NCBI GenBank assembly: GCA_016714445.1 | Contig: JADJNF010000010.1 | Coordinates: 124,001 to 188,000, forward strand | Direction: 5' to 3' | DNA length: 64,000 nucleotides | DNA from: Saprospiraceae bacterium | Lineage (GTDB): Bacteria > Bacteroidota > Bacteroidia > Chitinophagales > Saprospiraceae | Part shown: positions 29,558 through 39,159 of the stretch, one piece after another | How positions within the stretch are numbered: position 1 is the first letter of the stretch | How the letters are laid out: the number at the start of each line of letters is the position of its first letter | Made by a program: the position numbers and the translations under genes | The notes under the pieces: generated by a model | What the model was told of the DNA's origin: nothing | Database searches by the model: none | The model's input: only the letters and a program-made list of their open reading frames with translations

Positions 29558-30493
29558 TTATAATTTTAAGTTTTTTTCCAAATGAATTTCAATCACCTTC
29601 CCTTCCTCCGCTAAAATTACTTCATTAAACTCCAATTTTCCTTGGATTAAAAAGTCTTCCCTATTCAGATAACGTGTAGAAAAATGACCTAAAACCAACT
29701 TACCCACACCTGCCAATGTTGCAATTTTTGCCGCATCCTGTACTGTGGAATGCTTCCGTTCTTTTGCCTGCACCACCATATCTGACAGATAAGTAGCTTC
29801 GTGATACAAAACATCTGCATTTCTGATATATTCAACCACCCTTTCATCATAAGCGGTATCAGAACAATACACGTAAGATCTCGATTTCGTTTTTTTATAT
29901 ACCATTTCCTCATTCAAAATCATCTTTCCATCAGCCATTAAAAGATTATCTCCCCTTTTGACGGCTTTGATCTGATCTGTAGTCAAACCCAATTCTTTGA
30001 TTTTCTCAGGCTTGATGTTGTACCCAGAAGTCATTTCATCAAATCTGAAACCATACGTGGAAATTCTGTGATGCAGTGGAAAGGCTGAAACTTTTACTTT
30101 GCCATCTTCATATATCAGCACACTTCCTTTGTGCTCCATTTCACGAAAATGTACTTCAAAATCAATATACGACTGTGATAATCTCAGACACGTTTCCACA
30201 AACTCTCGTATTCCTTTTGGTCCAATGATAAATATAGGATTCTTTCTTTGAAAATGGGCATAAGATGTCAGAAGCCCGGGCAATCCAAACACATGATCTC
30301 CATGCAAATGACTGATAAAAACAGCCTGAATTCTGTTCCTTTTTATTCGATATTTCTGCAGTTTCGATTGCATGCCTTCACCACAATCAACTACATATAA
30401 TTGATCATGTACATTGACTATCTGAGCACTTGTGATGCTGTCTCTAACCGGTAGCGCAGCATTTGTTCCTAAGATGGTAATATTAAAGGTCAA
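29558..30493 (-). CDS. rnz: Ribonuclease Z, tRNA 3' processing endonuclease
   Basis: 311 residues, the normal bacterial length. The metallo-beta-lactamase motif is FISHLHGDHVFGLPG, with further metal ligands in VYCSDTAYD and LYHEATY, and the C-terminal LVLGHFSTRY. The N-terminus ITILGTNAALPVRDS is typical. It removes the 3' trailer of tRNA precursors lacking encoded CCA, which fits the adjacent CCA-less tRNA-Lys. The only start that gives the canonical N-terminus is TTG at 30493, an uncommon initiation codon. The gene is intact. Confidence 0.95.
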   Translation of the reverse strand: MTFNITILGTNAALPVRDSITSAQIVNVHDQLYVVDCGEGMQSKLQKYRIKRNRIQAVFISHLHGDHVFGLPGLLTSYAHFQRKNPIFIIGPKGIREFVETCLRLSQSYIDFEVHFREMEHKGSVLIYEDGKVKVSAFPLHHRISTYGFRFDEMTSGYNIKPEKIKELGLTTDQIKAVKRGDNLLMADGKMILNEEMVYKKTKSRSYVYCSDTAYDERVVEYIRNADVLYHEATYLSDMVVQAKERKHSTVQDAAKIATLAGVGKLVLGHFSTRYLNREDFLIQGKLEFNEVILAEEGKVIEIHLEKNLKL

Positions 30494-30540
30494 CCGTGTG
30501 TTTCTTATTGAATAATTATTGAAATTCGAAATAGTTTTTA

Positions 30541-30724
30541 TTATGGCGTGCCACCTGATTCCATGCTTCCATCAGCTGTCGGGCTATCCGCTGTATTAAG
30601 ACTTATGCATTCTGTGGTTATTCGTATCCACTTTTTAATCAAAAATTGAAACCACATGATAACTTATATTTGTAAGTCTTAATGCCGCTGCTATCCCTCA
30701 CGCACTTTTTGGTTCCCGCTGCAT
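30541..30724. repeat. Intergenic palindromic repeat of the GGCGTGCC...CCCTCACGC type
   Basis: The ends read GGCGTGCC and GCTATCCCTCACGC, a frame that I know from many intergenic regions of Bacteroidota genomes. Between them is an imperfect hairpin: TTAAGACTTA...TGTGGTT (about 30595-30621) pairs with AACCACA...TAAGTCTTAA (about 30650-30682). It lies between the symporter stop and the rnz start, both on the minus strand. Such units may act as mRNA stabilisers, terminators or small non-autonomous elements. Confidence 0.6.
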
Positions 30725-30735
30725 TCAGGAAATGG

Positions 30736-32508
30736 TTATTCTATACTGCTCCACAATTTTTTTAGCCCAAAAGCCGCAAATGCAGCCACCAGCAAAGCCA
30801 TCAAGGCATTCATCATCTGACCGTAAATCAGATATCCGGTGCCAAATAATAGCGCATATATTCCGGCACAACCCATAACCATCATTAATATTTCAGTAGC
30901 CAGCCTTCCTGTTCTGGTATGTTCATTGGTAATGACTCCATCTTTGATGCCCTGTTGTACCACCGGCTGCCAACCCATCGCATGAGGTCTGATCATTTTA
31001 TAAAAGTTCACCAGTACTTTCTGATCTGTGGGTTTGGTAAATAATGCAGTAGCTACCCAAGCGATGGTAGTGAGTAACACGCCGATAACCAGTTTTTCAT
31101 GGGACAATAATTGGTCTTTGACCACCAATTCCATGACAATTGCTGTAATAAAAGAAAATACCATGGCCACTATTTCACTCATCGCATTGACTCGCCACCA
31201 AAACCACCTAAGAATAAATAATAGACCTGTTCCTGCTCCTATTTGCAATAAAATATTGAATGCCTGCAATGCACTGGTCAAAAACAAAGCAAAAACAGCG
31301 GCAAATATCATCAGCAATACCGTAGAAATCCGACCTATCTGTACCAATTCTTTTTCACTGGCTTCCGGTTTTATAAACCTTTGATAAAAGTCATTTACAA
31401 CATATGAGCTACCCCAGTTGAGGTGTGTGCTGATGGTTGACATCAGTGCGGCTATCAGAGCTGCAATTACAATACCCATCAATCCTGCAGGTAGATATGA
31501 AAGCATGGCAGAAAATGCCAGATCGTCCTTCACAAAAGCCGGATTCATGTTTGGAAACTTTACGGCGATGTCACTTACATTCGGAAAAACGATGATGGAC
31601 GCCAGTGCAATTAATATCCATGGCCACGGTCTCAATGCATAATGCGCTACATTAAAAAATAAAGTGGCTGTTATGGCATTTTTTTCATCTTTGGCCGAAA
31701 GCATTCTCTGTGCAATATAACCTCCCCCACCCGGCTCTGCTCCCGGATACCACACACTCCACCACTGTACAGCTATCGGTATGATCAGCAGCGGTACCAG
31801 TACTTCCATATTATTAAAATCAGGCAAAAAACTTAATTTTGGCTGTACTCCCGGATGGCTCAAGAGATTGGTCAGGCCACCGATTTCAGGCATATTCACG
31901 ATGTAAATACTGGCCCAAACCATTCCAATCATGGCTATGATAAACTGAAAAAAATCTGTATAAATAACTCCCTTAAATCCGCCAATGGATGAATAAATTA
32001 CGGTCACAATGGAAACTATCAAAACAGTAGTCACCGGAGTTAATCCCAGCAATATCCCGCCGATCTTTATACCTGCCAGCATGACAGTTGCCATAATCAT
32101 GACGTTAAAAAAAACACCCAGATAAATGGCCCTGAAGCCTCTGAGAAATCTTGCTTCCTGACCACTGTAGCGTAATTCATAAAACTCCAGATCTGTGGTT
32201 ATTCCTGATCTTCGCCACAATTTGGCATAGACAAATACAGTCAGCATACCCGTCAGCAAAAAAGCCCACCAGGCCCAGTTGCCCGCTACACCGTTATTTC
32301 TGACTATATCTGTAACGAGATTGGGCGTGTCTGCGGAAAATGTAGTAGCTACCATAGAGACACCAAGCAACCACCAGGGCATACTCCTTCCTCCCAGAAA
32401 AAATTCAGCACTGCTTGATCCTGCTTTTTTGGATACGAGTAAACCAATAACCATGGTGAGAATAAAAAATAAGGCTATGACGACCCAATCTATCGTGGCT
32501 AACTGCAT
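30736..32508 (-). CDS. Sodium:solute symporter (SSS family)
   Basis: 590 residues with about 13 transmembrane helices. The N-terminus (DWVVIALFFILTMVIGLLVS, then SSAEFFLGGRSMPWWLLGVS and MVATTFSADTPN) and SIGGFKGVIYTDFFQFIIAM are SSS family signatures; the latter holds the conserved sodium-site segment. The PGAEPGGGGYIAQRMLSAKD loop and MSTISTHLNWGSSYVVNDFY match the glucose/sialate-like branch found widely in Bacteroidota. The substrate cannot be named. The gene is intact and monocistronic, with the palindromic repeat downstream. Confidence 0.9.
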   Translation of the reverse strand: MQLATIDWVVIALFFILTMVIGLLVSKKAGSSSAEFFLGGRSMPWWLLGVSMVATTFSADTPNLVTDIVRNNGVAGNWAWWAFLLTGMLTVFVYAKLWRRSGITTDLEFYELRYSGQEARFLRGFRAIYLGVFFNVMIMATVMLAGIKIGGILLGLTPVTTVLIVSIVTVIYSSIGGFKGVIYTDFFQFIIAMIGMVWASIYIVNMPEIGGLTNLLSHPGVQPKLSFLPDFNNMEVLVPLLIIPIAVQWWSVWYPGAEPGGGGYIAQRMLSAKDEKNAITATLFFNVAHYALRPWPWILIALASIIVFPNVSDIAVKFPNMNPAFVKDDLAFSAMLSYLPAGLMGIVIAALIAALMSTISTHLNWGSSYVVNDFYQRFIKPEASEKELVQIGRISTVLLMIFAAVFALFLTSALQAFNILLQIGAGTGLLFILRWFWWRVNAMSEIVAMVFSFITAIVMELVVKDQLLSHEKLVIGVLLTTIAWVATALFTKPTDQKVLVNFYKMIRPHAMGWQPVVQQGIKDGVITNEHTRTGRLATEILMMVMGCAGIYALLFGTGYLIYGQMMNALMALLVAAFAAFGLKKLWSSIE

Positions 32509-32595
32509 TTCGATGTATTTTGATGGTCGTAAAGTTAATTTTTATTATTTAATTGATAAAAATTATTTTCTACAACATATAAAAGCCACTTTTTT

Positions 32596-32984
32596 AAGAT
32601 ATGTTTTTTTTGCTTAATTCTACTTTGTTAACTTTGCTTTAATATTAAATTTCAGATCAAAAATTGGCTAATACATGGGCTAAATACCAAACTTTAAGGT
32701 AGTATGTAAAAAGCGTGGCCGTTCCGGTACGCGGAGCGATTTAGCGGAACTAGCCTTTTTTGTTTACTTTTTTTGGCAATTGCAAAAAAGTAAAAGCCCG
32801 TCGTGGCTCGAGCGACAAAACCAGATAAATGATGATAGTCCAATCATTAAGAACTAAATCATTTTTTAACTTGGCTTTACATTGTCATGACAATACAATC
32901 CAAGTTTCAAACAAAATGAATGTGTAAAAATGGAGCATTTAGTGCTCAATTCTTAATTTAACAAAGTAGAATTAATGCATATCT
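32596..32984. mobile_element. MITE-like element with terminal inverted repeats
   Basis: TAATTCTACTTTGTTAA at 32615-32631 is exactly complementary to 32958-32974. The match extends outward with AGATATG (left, about 32597) and CATATCT (right, to 32984), interrupted by a T-run. The interior of about 330 bp has no gene but holds a small GC-rich hairpin (GTTCCGGTACGCGGAGCG...GCGGAAC near 32720-32750). No target duplication could be fixed. Confidence 0.45.
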
Positions 32985-33395
32985 AATGATGAGTCATCTT
33001 CGAAAATTATAATTTAGCCACAAAGGCACAAAAACACAAAGAACCACTAATTTCAAACTGTGGATAATCATCACTTTGTGCCCCTTGGCGGCTTAGAGAC
33101 TTTGTCGCATTTCTTTATTTTTGACTTTTCGGATTGGACCCAATGATAGCTCACAAAACATTGGGTTTTCATATTTTCACTAAAATTGTATAAACTGCCC
33201 GCAACCCCTGTCCGCTTCGGGAGCAGGCGGGCTCATTCCCTAAAGGGACGTCCCTCCACCTAACTCCAAACTATTAGAATAATCCACTAAATTCAGAAAT
33301 TAAAAATTATATAACAGAGTGCAATTTTGGTATACCCACAAAACATCTAATACCAAACAATTCACAACTATATAAAAAAGCAATAATTGATCACT
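32985..33395. other. Intergenic region with a GC-rich hairpin
   Basis: No gene. At about 33198-33232 GCCCGC...GCGGGC with an inner CTGTCCGC/AGCAGGCGG forms a GC-rich hairpin, similar in character to REP-like units. The rest is AT-rich. Confidence 0.4.
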
Positions 33396-35927
33396 CTAAC
33401 TATTTTCCTTCCGCAGCACCTCCAAAGGCGTATTGTTCACTACATCACGGCTGTTGAGCATACCTATAGAAATGGTAATCACTACCAAGCCTGCCAAAAT
33501 GCCTAAGACCGGCCACCAGGCTATATAAAAGTCAAGGTCTAGTTGGAATCTGGTCAACAAATAACTGGCTATCAATGAAATAACAACACCTGTTCCAGCT
33601 GATAATATACCCAAAAATGCATATTCTGTGGCATTTATTTTGATGATCTGGGCTTTGGTAGCACCAATGGTCCGGAGTAAAATGCTCTCCTTCAGTCTCT
33701 GGTATTTGCTCAGTGTGAGAGAGCTGATCAGCACAATCAGTCCGGTAAGCAAACTGAAAATGGCCATAAACTGTATAATAAATGTCACTTTATTCAGGAT
33801 ATTATTCACCGATTGCAGGATGGTGGTCAGATCTACCACAGAAACATTGGGAAATGCTTTGACTACATCCCCTCTGTATTTTGTCATGGTTTTATTGTCG
33901 GGCGCTTTGGTTACCAATACACCAAACTGAGGGGCATCTTCCAGCACACCGGTAGGAAACACGATAAAAAAACGGGTAGACAGATTCCTGAATTCTATTT
34001 CTCTCAGGCTGCCTACATAGGTTACTACCCGGGTACCTTGTACATTAAAAACGATTTCATCTCCCAATCCCACATCCATAGCCTCTGCAAAGGTGGTACC
34101 CAATGATACAAAGATACTATCTCCTGAGCCAGCATATTTTTTTAGTGATCCGCTGATGAGTTTTTCATCTTCTGAAACGGTGTCTCTGTAAGTCACTCTG
34201 GCTTCGCGATTCACAGCCCATCTCTCTGCTGTCATCAGTGAATCTTTCAACCACTGCGTTTTATTTCTTCCTTTCCATCCATCTATTTTCATAGTGACTA
34301 CGGGTACTTCCTGGAGCACGGGCAATGATGACTGAATGGTCAGCTTCTTCAAATCTTCCATTTGATTGGTCTCGATGCCGTATAGTATCATATTGGGTTG
34401 TTTGCCTTCATCCATCAGGGAAACATTATTTAACAATATGCTCTGTAATATCAACAAAGTGGTCAATACTGCCGTACCCATGCCGATGGTTACCATGATG
34501 GTTTTGGTCTGATTATCCGGTCTGAAAAGATTGGAAAGTCCTTGTTTGAACACAAAACCGGCGTTGACAGGTATTGACTTTCGCAAAATCTTTATAACCA
34601 ATGCAGCAAAACCATTTAATACAAGATATGCAATAATAATACCTGCGACAAAAATCAATCCTGTCACCAGGGATGATGTTAATATCCAAAGAAATACGGT
34701 CAGCACCAATATAATAGCGCCGTATATAATCCACCTGAGATAATCTCTGCTTTCTTCCGCTTCTTCAAAGGCTGATCTGAGGGTACGCAATGGACTGATT
34801 TTTCTGATACTGACCAATGGCAACAGCGAAAAAAGAGTGGTGATGGAAAGTCCGATAAAAAATCCTTCCAGAATGGCTCTTGGCGACAGAGCGACATTCA
34901 CCTGTACGGGTAGAAAATCCTGCAATATCAACGGCAAAACACTCTGTATCAGAGCACCGAGTACCACTCCTCCCGCTACCCCAATTATTCCCAGTACGGA
35001 TATCTGGATGAAGTACACTAAAAAAGCATCTGATGGTTTCATGCCGAGACATCTCAGCAAAGCAATGGAATTTGTTTTGGCTCTGACATAAATCATCACA
35101 CTGGACGCCACACCGATACAACCCAGCAAGAGGGCAACAATGGCCACCATATTCAGAAAATAATTGAGAAAACCAAAAGCCTGATTTAAATTTTGTTTCC
35201 GGTCCTCAATGGTCTCTACCCTGAGTTGGTCCGACCTGAATTGACTTTTTCTGTTGTCTTTCCATTTTTGAATATTAAAACCCTCCGGCACTTTATAAAA
35301 ATAGGTATAATTGACCAGACTTCCGGGTTGTACCAAACCTGTGCTGTCCAATGATGCGATATTAATATAAATGGCTGGTGCCATCGATGAAGCCATGCCC
35401 ACACTTCCCAAAGCCCCGGCAAGCCTGCCTTTGATTTCAAACATCGTCTTACCCAATTTGATGGAATCACCGGGAATCAGTCCATGCTGCAACATGAGGC
35501 TTTCGTCTACAAGGGCTGAAGGTCCTGAACGGAATGAATGGGCAGCTTCTTCAGGAACAGTTTTTAGTTTACCATAAAACGGGAAATTACCTTCCAGCGC
35601 CTTTAGTCTTATAAATTGTGTTTCATCCGTCTTAGGGATGTAGGACATGGACAACAATTCCATCTCTCTTGCTTTTTCTGCAGGAAGAGAGTCCAGTATA
35701 TTTAAAACGGCAGCTTCAACAGGTCGGTTGGCTGAAGCGGCAAGGTCTGCGCCCAATAGTGTGGCAGCTTCTTTGTCAATCTCTTTCCTTAGATTATAGT
35801 TGAATGAGTTGATGGCTACCAAAGCTGCTACACCAAGAACAATGGATGACATAAACAGGGCCAGTTTTGACCTGTTTTTGCGACTGTCGCGATAGGCTGT
35901 CCTGAATAAAAATGCTAAATTTGACAT
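33396..35927 (-). CDS. ABC transporter permease of the FtsX/YbbP type
   Basis: 843 residues. The protein has an N-terminal membrane helix (LALFMSSIVLGVAALVAINS), a large periplasmic MacB-like domain, FtsX repeats at about residues 255-390 (NMVAIVALLLGCIGVASSVM) and a second periplasmic plus FtsX set at the C-terminus (FSLLTGLIVLISSLTLSKYQ, then RTIGATKAQI). Ten membrane helices in the YbbP arrangement are predicted by eye. It follows the ATPase gene by 5 bp. With the divergent TesA-like gene this reproduces the ybbP-ybbA-tesA neighbourhood of Proteobacteria. It probably extracts or exports a lipid-linked substrate; the substrate is unknown. Confidence 0.9.
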   Translation of the reverse strand: MSNLAFLFRTAYRDSRKNRSKLALFMSSIVLGVAALVAINSFNYNLRKEIDKEAATLLGADLAASANRPVEAAVLNILDSLPAEKAREMELLSMSYIPKTDETQFIRLKALEGNFPFYGKLKTVPEEAAHSFRSGPSALVDESLMLQHGLIPGDSIKLGKTMFEIKGRLAGALGSVGMASSMAPAIYINIASLDSTGLVQPGSLVNYTYFYKVPEGFNIQKWKDNRKSQFRSDQLRVETIEDRKQNLNQAFGFLNYFLNMVAIVALLLGCIGVASSVMIYVRAKTNSIALLRCLGMKPSDAFLVYFIQISVLGIIGVAGGVVLGALIQSVLPLILQDFLPVQVNVALSPRAILEGFFIGLSITTLFSLLPLVSIRKISPLRTLRSAFEEAEESRDYLRWIIYGAIILVLTVFLWILTSSLVTGLIFVAGIIIAYLVLNGFAALVIKILRKSIPVNAGFVFKQGLSNLFRPDNQTKTIMVTIGMGTAVLTTLLILQSILLNNVSLMDEGKQPNMILYGIETNQMEDLKKLTIQSSLPVLQEVPVVTMKIDGWKGRNKTQWLKDSLMTAERWAVNREARVTYRDTVSEDEKLISGSLKKYAGSGDSIFVSLGTTFAEAMDVGLGDEIVFNVQGTRVVTYVGSLREIEFRNLSTRFFIVFPTGVLEDAPQFGVLVTKAPDNKTMTKYRGDVVKAFPNVSVVDLTTILQSVNNILNKVTFIIQFMAIFSLLTGLIVLISSLTLSKYQRLKESILLRTIGATKAQIIKINATEYAFLGILSAGTGVVISLIASYLLTRFQLDLDFYIAWWPVLGILAGLVVITISIGMLNSRDVVNNTPLEVLRKENS

Positions 35928-35932
35928 GTATT

Positions 35933-36634
35933 TCAGATTGTAGTCATTGAAGGGATATTCTTTTCATCTGAAATGATGTGACCCGACCTCAGTTTAATAA
36001 TTCGCCCCGTCCTGGATGCCAGTTCCTGATTGTGCGTGACAATAATCAGCGTGGTACCGAAATCTTTATTCAGATCAAACATCAGTGACTCTACCGTGCT
36101 CCCGGTATCTCCATCCAGATTGCCGGTAGGTTCGTCTGCAAAAAGTATTTTAGGTTTATTGATAAATGCTCTGGCGAGGGCCACCCGTTGCTGCTCCCCT
36201 CCGGATAGTTGGGATGGATAGTGAGTCATCCGGTCTTTTAGTCCAACCCTGGTCAGCAACTGAACCGCTTCCTGGTCTGCGCCTTTGATGCCTTGCAATT
36301 CTAATGGAAGCATCACATTTTCCAGTGCAGTCAGACTGGGCAGCAATTGGAAATTCTGAAATATAAATCCTACAAACCGGTTGCGCAGTCTGGCGCGCTC
36401 ATCTTCCGATAAGGGATTGATCAGCGTCCCGAGCAGTGTAATCGCTCCTGACGTAGGATTGTCGAGTGCCGCACACAAACCCATCAGGGTAGTTTTTCCG
36501 CTTCCCGATGGGCCGGTGATGGCTACCGTTTCCCCTTCTTCGATAGACATATTGATGGATTGCAGTACAGAAAGTGATCTGTTGCCACTGGAATATTGCA
36601 TATCCAGATTATCCACTTTTAAAATTACAGACAT
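35933..36634 (-). CDS. ABC transporter ATP-binding protein of the LolD/YbbA type
   Basis: 233 residues with all NBD motifs: Walker A GPSGSGKTTL, Q-loop FIFQNFQLLPSLTALENVML, signature LSGGEQQRVALARAF, Walker B ILFADEPTGNLD and the H-loop VTHNQEL. The FQLLP and EPTGNLD forms are typical of the MacB/LolD/YbbA group that works with FtsX-like permeases. It is the first gene of a two-gene operon with the permease at 33396 and is divergent from the esterase gene at 36692, leaving 57 bp for both promoters. Confidence 0.93.
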   Translation of the reverse strand: MSVILKVDNLDMQYSSGNRSLSVLQSINMSIEEGETVAITGPSGSGKTTLMGLCAALDNPTSGAITLLGTLINPLSEDERARLRNRFVGFIFQNFQLLPSLTALENVMLPLELQGIKGADQEAVQLLTRVGLKDRMTHYPSQLSGGEQQRVALARAFINKPKILFADEPTGNLDGDTGSTVESLMFDLNKDFGTTLIIVTHNQELASRTGRIIKLRSGHIISDEKNIPSMTTI

Positions 36635-36691
36635 AATTCAGATTTTATTAAACTCTTTAATGAGAAGAACGGTTACTAACAAAACATTCAT

Positions 36692-37426
36692 ATGACTATT
36701 CAAAACCTTACCATGGTAATTCATTCCACAGGCATAAAGATTTTTTATTTTGCTTTTCTGACCGTATTGATATCTTCGTGTAAACCTAAACAAGAAACAG
36801 ATAAACAAGTTGACGGCAACATCGAAAATACAGACCAAACCGCCGTTACAACCAATACAAAGGAAGATAAATCCGACGTGAAGCATATTTTATTTTTTGG
36901 AAATAGTCTTACCGCCGGATACGGATTGGATGAAAATGAGTCATTTCCGGCGCTGATACAGCAAAGACTGGATAGCCTGGGTTTAAATTATGTAGCGGTC
37001 AATGCCGGACTCAGTGGGGAGACTACCTCAGGTGGTAAAAACCGGATCGACTGGGTGCTGAAACAAAAAGTAGATGTTTTTGTGCTGGAGCTGGGAGCCA
37101 ATGATGTGTTGCGTGGACTGGATCTGAAAGAAACGGAAGCAAATCTTCGTACCATACTCGATAAAGTCAAAGCATCCAATCCGGACGTCAGACTGGTACT
37201 TGCCGGTATGCAGGCACCACCCAATATGGGCAATGATTATACCAAAAAATTTGCCGGTATTTACCCAAAACTGGCCAAAGAATATCAGGCTTCACTCATT
37301 CCTTTTTTACTGGAAAATGTAGCGACTATCCCAGAACTCAATCTCGAAGACGGAAAACATCCCAATGCCAAAGGGCAGTATCTGGTGAGAGAAAATGTCT
37401 GGAAGGTATTGAAACAGGTGTTGTAA
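36692..37426 (+). CDS. SGNH/GDSL arylesterase, TesA-like lipoprotein
   Basis: 244 residues. The N-terminus carries a lipoprotein signal with the lipobox LISSC. The SGNH blocks are complete: block I FFGNSLTAGYGL (GNSLT for GDSLT, with the nucleophilic Ser), block II Gly in AGLSGETTSGG, block III Asn in LELGANDVLRG, and block V DGKHPNAKGQ with Asp and His. TesA enzymes act as acyl-CoA thioesterase, lysophospholipase and arylesterase. Its neighbourhood with an FtsX-type ABC exporter is conserved across distant bacteria, suggesting a joint role in lipid handling. It is the last housekeeping-like gene before the accessory island. Confidence 0.92.
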   Translation: MTIQNLTMVIHSTGIKIFYFAFLTVLISSCKPKQETDKQVDGNIENTDQTAVTTNTKEDKSDVKHILFFGNSLTAGYGLDENESFPALIQQRLDSLGLNYVAVNAGLSGETTSGGKNRIDWVLKQKVDVFVLELGANDVLRGLDLKETEANLRTILDKVKASNPDVRLVLAGMQAPPNMGNDYTKKFAGIYPKLAKEYQASLIPFLLENVATIPELNLEDGKHPNAKGQYLVRENVWKVLKQVL

Positions 37427-37554
37427 CTCTTAGTTTTTTTTCGGTTTTTATTTTTTTATTTGTTTTTCAGGCCTGGTTGAGATTACAGGAAAGCATAGGC
37501 GGACTACCTAGGGTTCCGTTCTTCGTCTGAGGCGAATTTATGGCTTTTGCTACG

Positions 37555-37644
37555 AGCACCAAGAAAATTGTCTGCCACCAATGAACTTGCCACGAAGCAC
37601 AAAGTTTCATTTAAGCACTGAACCGCCAATTTCTTGTAGGTGCT
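37555..37644 (-). repeat. attC-like palindrome ending the RT-polymerase cassette
   Basis: AGCACCAAGAAAATTG (37555-37570) pairs with CAATTTCTTGTAGGTGCT (37627-37644). The interior contains GAAGCACAAAG, which also occurs inside the palindrome at 42562-42691 on the same strand. The two palindromes bracket the three-gene module at 37738-42492. The frame at 37504-37710 runs through this structure and is not considered a gene. Confidence 0.55.
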
Positions 37645-37737
37645 GTTCCAAGCTGGCGTTCCTTCTTTCCGTTGGAATTTCGTTTTGTAGTTTGTCATTT
37701 TAATCCTCATAGAATTGTTTAATATTTACAGAATGAT

Positions 37738-39159
37738 TTATCCCTGGACATTTTGATTTGAATACTTCCTGAAAAATTGTTTTAATTTTTCTTCTATAGA
37801 TTTTATGTCGTGCAGTTTAATATTTACTTGATATAATGCAGCATCATGCATGGGCAAAATGAATTCGGCTTCTGCAATTTCTTTATTTACTTTTAATAAT
37901 GCTTCTTTAAAAATTAACGAAGCTTCAGCCTGAATTCTATGGCTTAAAGCTTTTGATTTATCCTCTACAGAAAGAATTCTATAGTTTCCATGACTGCTTC
38001 CAACTTTGTTAGTTGATTCTATTCCTTCTTCAACTTGTTTTTTAAATTTAGTAAGGCTAGTAAAAGATTGGAAATATTTACTTTCAATATTTGATCTGAA
38101 CTCAATTCCGTACATATATTTATAAAATAGTATTTTCGCTTCATCACGATTCTTCCTACCACCCCAAACGTTTGTATTTAAGTCATCATAAATATCGGAA
38201 TCATAAAGTTTTCGGAGTCTATCATCTTCGCTAATTGATGCTAAAATACCCGCTTCAAATTGAGAATAGTCAACATAAACAAACTCGCAATTATCATCTG
38301 GTTTTAAAATTTTTCGAGTCTTTTTCCTAAGGTTTTGAAGAGCGGGTTCCCTTAAGGTTATTCTTGAAGAAATGGAACCAAAGCCATGATAATTGGGGAA
38401 AGTCCTTGACTCACCTCCCTTTTTGGAAGTTAAATAAAGTAAAGCTCTTAAATCATTATCCGTTCTTATCATCTCATAAAATAGTTTACAGACATTGGAA
38501 GAACTTTGTTCATTTTTAAAAAGTGCCAATAAAGAACCTTTGATTTCTATACCTTCAGATTCAAGTACTTGAATTTGTGTGGATATTTCATCTGGGCTAT
38601 ATATTTTATGTATGATTTGTATTTCATTTTTTATTTTATAAAGCTCTTCTTCTGTTTTTCGAATCAAATCAGGATAGATTGTTTCATCAATGCGTATGCC
38701 TTTTCGTTGACGCTTAAATATTAATAAGTTAATCGGAATTTCAATATTCTCGAACCTAATCAACTCTTCTGGACTTCTATTATTTATAGTATCTTCAATG
38801 AAATCAATAATGTAGTTTAGGTATAAGTCTATAGATTCTTGAATCTTAAACTCTTTTGATAAAAAATCATTTTCTTTCAGAAATTTGAAAAAGTTCCATT
38901 TCTTCTGTGCTTCTAACGGCTTTGATTTTTGCCAAAATTGTTTGACGAATGATTCAATGTCAACCAAGATAGGAAGGTCTTTCCTCGGATATTCCTTATC
39001 AAATTCCCTTATAAAATCAGAAATTTGCAAAGAATAAACTTGGTAATTATTTTTTATATGACTGCAAACATCCTGAATTGTCCCCGATTTATAGCATCTA
39101 TGGTTGAATTCTATTAAATGCCAGCAATCGTTTGCTTTGTATATAATTACTTTTTTCAT
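37738..39159 (-). CDS. Family A DNA polymerase, short form, partner of a reverse transcriptase
   Basis: 473 residues. The polymerase core is at residues about 240-465. SISSRITLREPALQNLRK is the thumb/palm motif, and motif A is FVYVDYSQFEAGILASISED (Asp297). The O-helix RDEAKILFYKYMYG has the Arg, Lys, aromatic and Tyr-Gly of motif B. Motif C is ILPMHDAALY, with HD retained (usual VHDE, here HDA). No 3'-5' or 5'-3' exonuclease motif is seen in the N-terminal 240 residues, which are helical. The ATG overlaps the stop of the RT gene in ATGA, so the two are translationally coupled. It probably copies the cDNA strand or extends a product made by the RT. A phage or organelle-type polymerase is excluded by size and context. 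Confidence 0.85.
   Translation of the reverse strand: MKKVIIYKANDCWHLIEFNHRCYKSGTIQDVCSHIKNNYQVYSLQISDFIREFDKEYPRKDLPILVDIESFVKQFWQKSKPLEAQKKWNFFKFLKENDFLSKEFKIQESIDLYLNYIIDFIEDTINNRSPEELIRFENIEIPINLLIFKRQRKGIRIDETIYPDLIRKTEEELYKIKNEIQIIHKIYSPDEISTQIQVLESEGIEIKGSLLALFKNEQSSSNVCKLFYEMIRTDNDLRALLYLTSKKGGESRTFPNYHGFGSISSRITLREPALQNLRKKTRKILKPDDNCEFVYVDYSQFEAGILASISEDDRLRKLYDSDIYDDLNTNVWGGRKNRDEAKILFYKYMYGIEFRSNIESKYFQSFTSLTKFKKQVEEGIESTNKVGSSHGNYRILSVEDKSKALSHRIQAEASLIFKEALLKVNKEIAEAEFILPMHDAALYQVNIKLHDIKSIEEKLKQFFRKYSNQNVQG

Noticed and set aside
37504..37710. Minus-strand frame downstream of the polymerase gene
   Set aside because: It lies across the palindrome at 37555-37644 and lacks protein-like features.
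37738..39159. Housekeeping DNA polymerase I
   Set aside because: Only 473 residues without 5'-3' or 3'-5' exonuclease motifs, HDA instead of HDE, and coupled to an RT gene.
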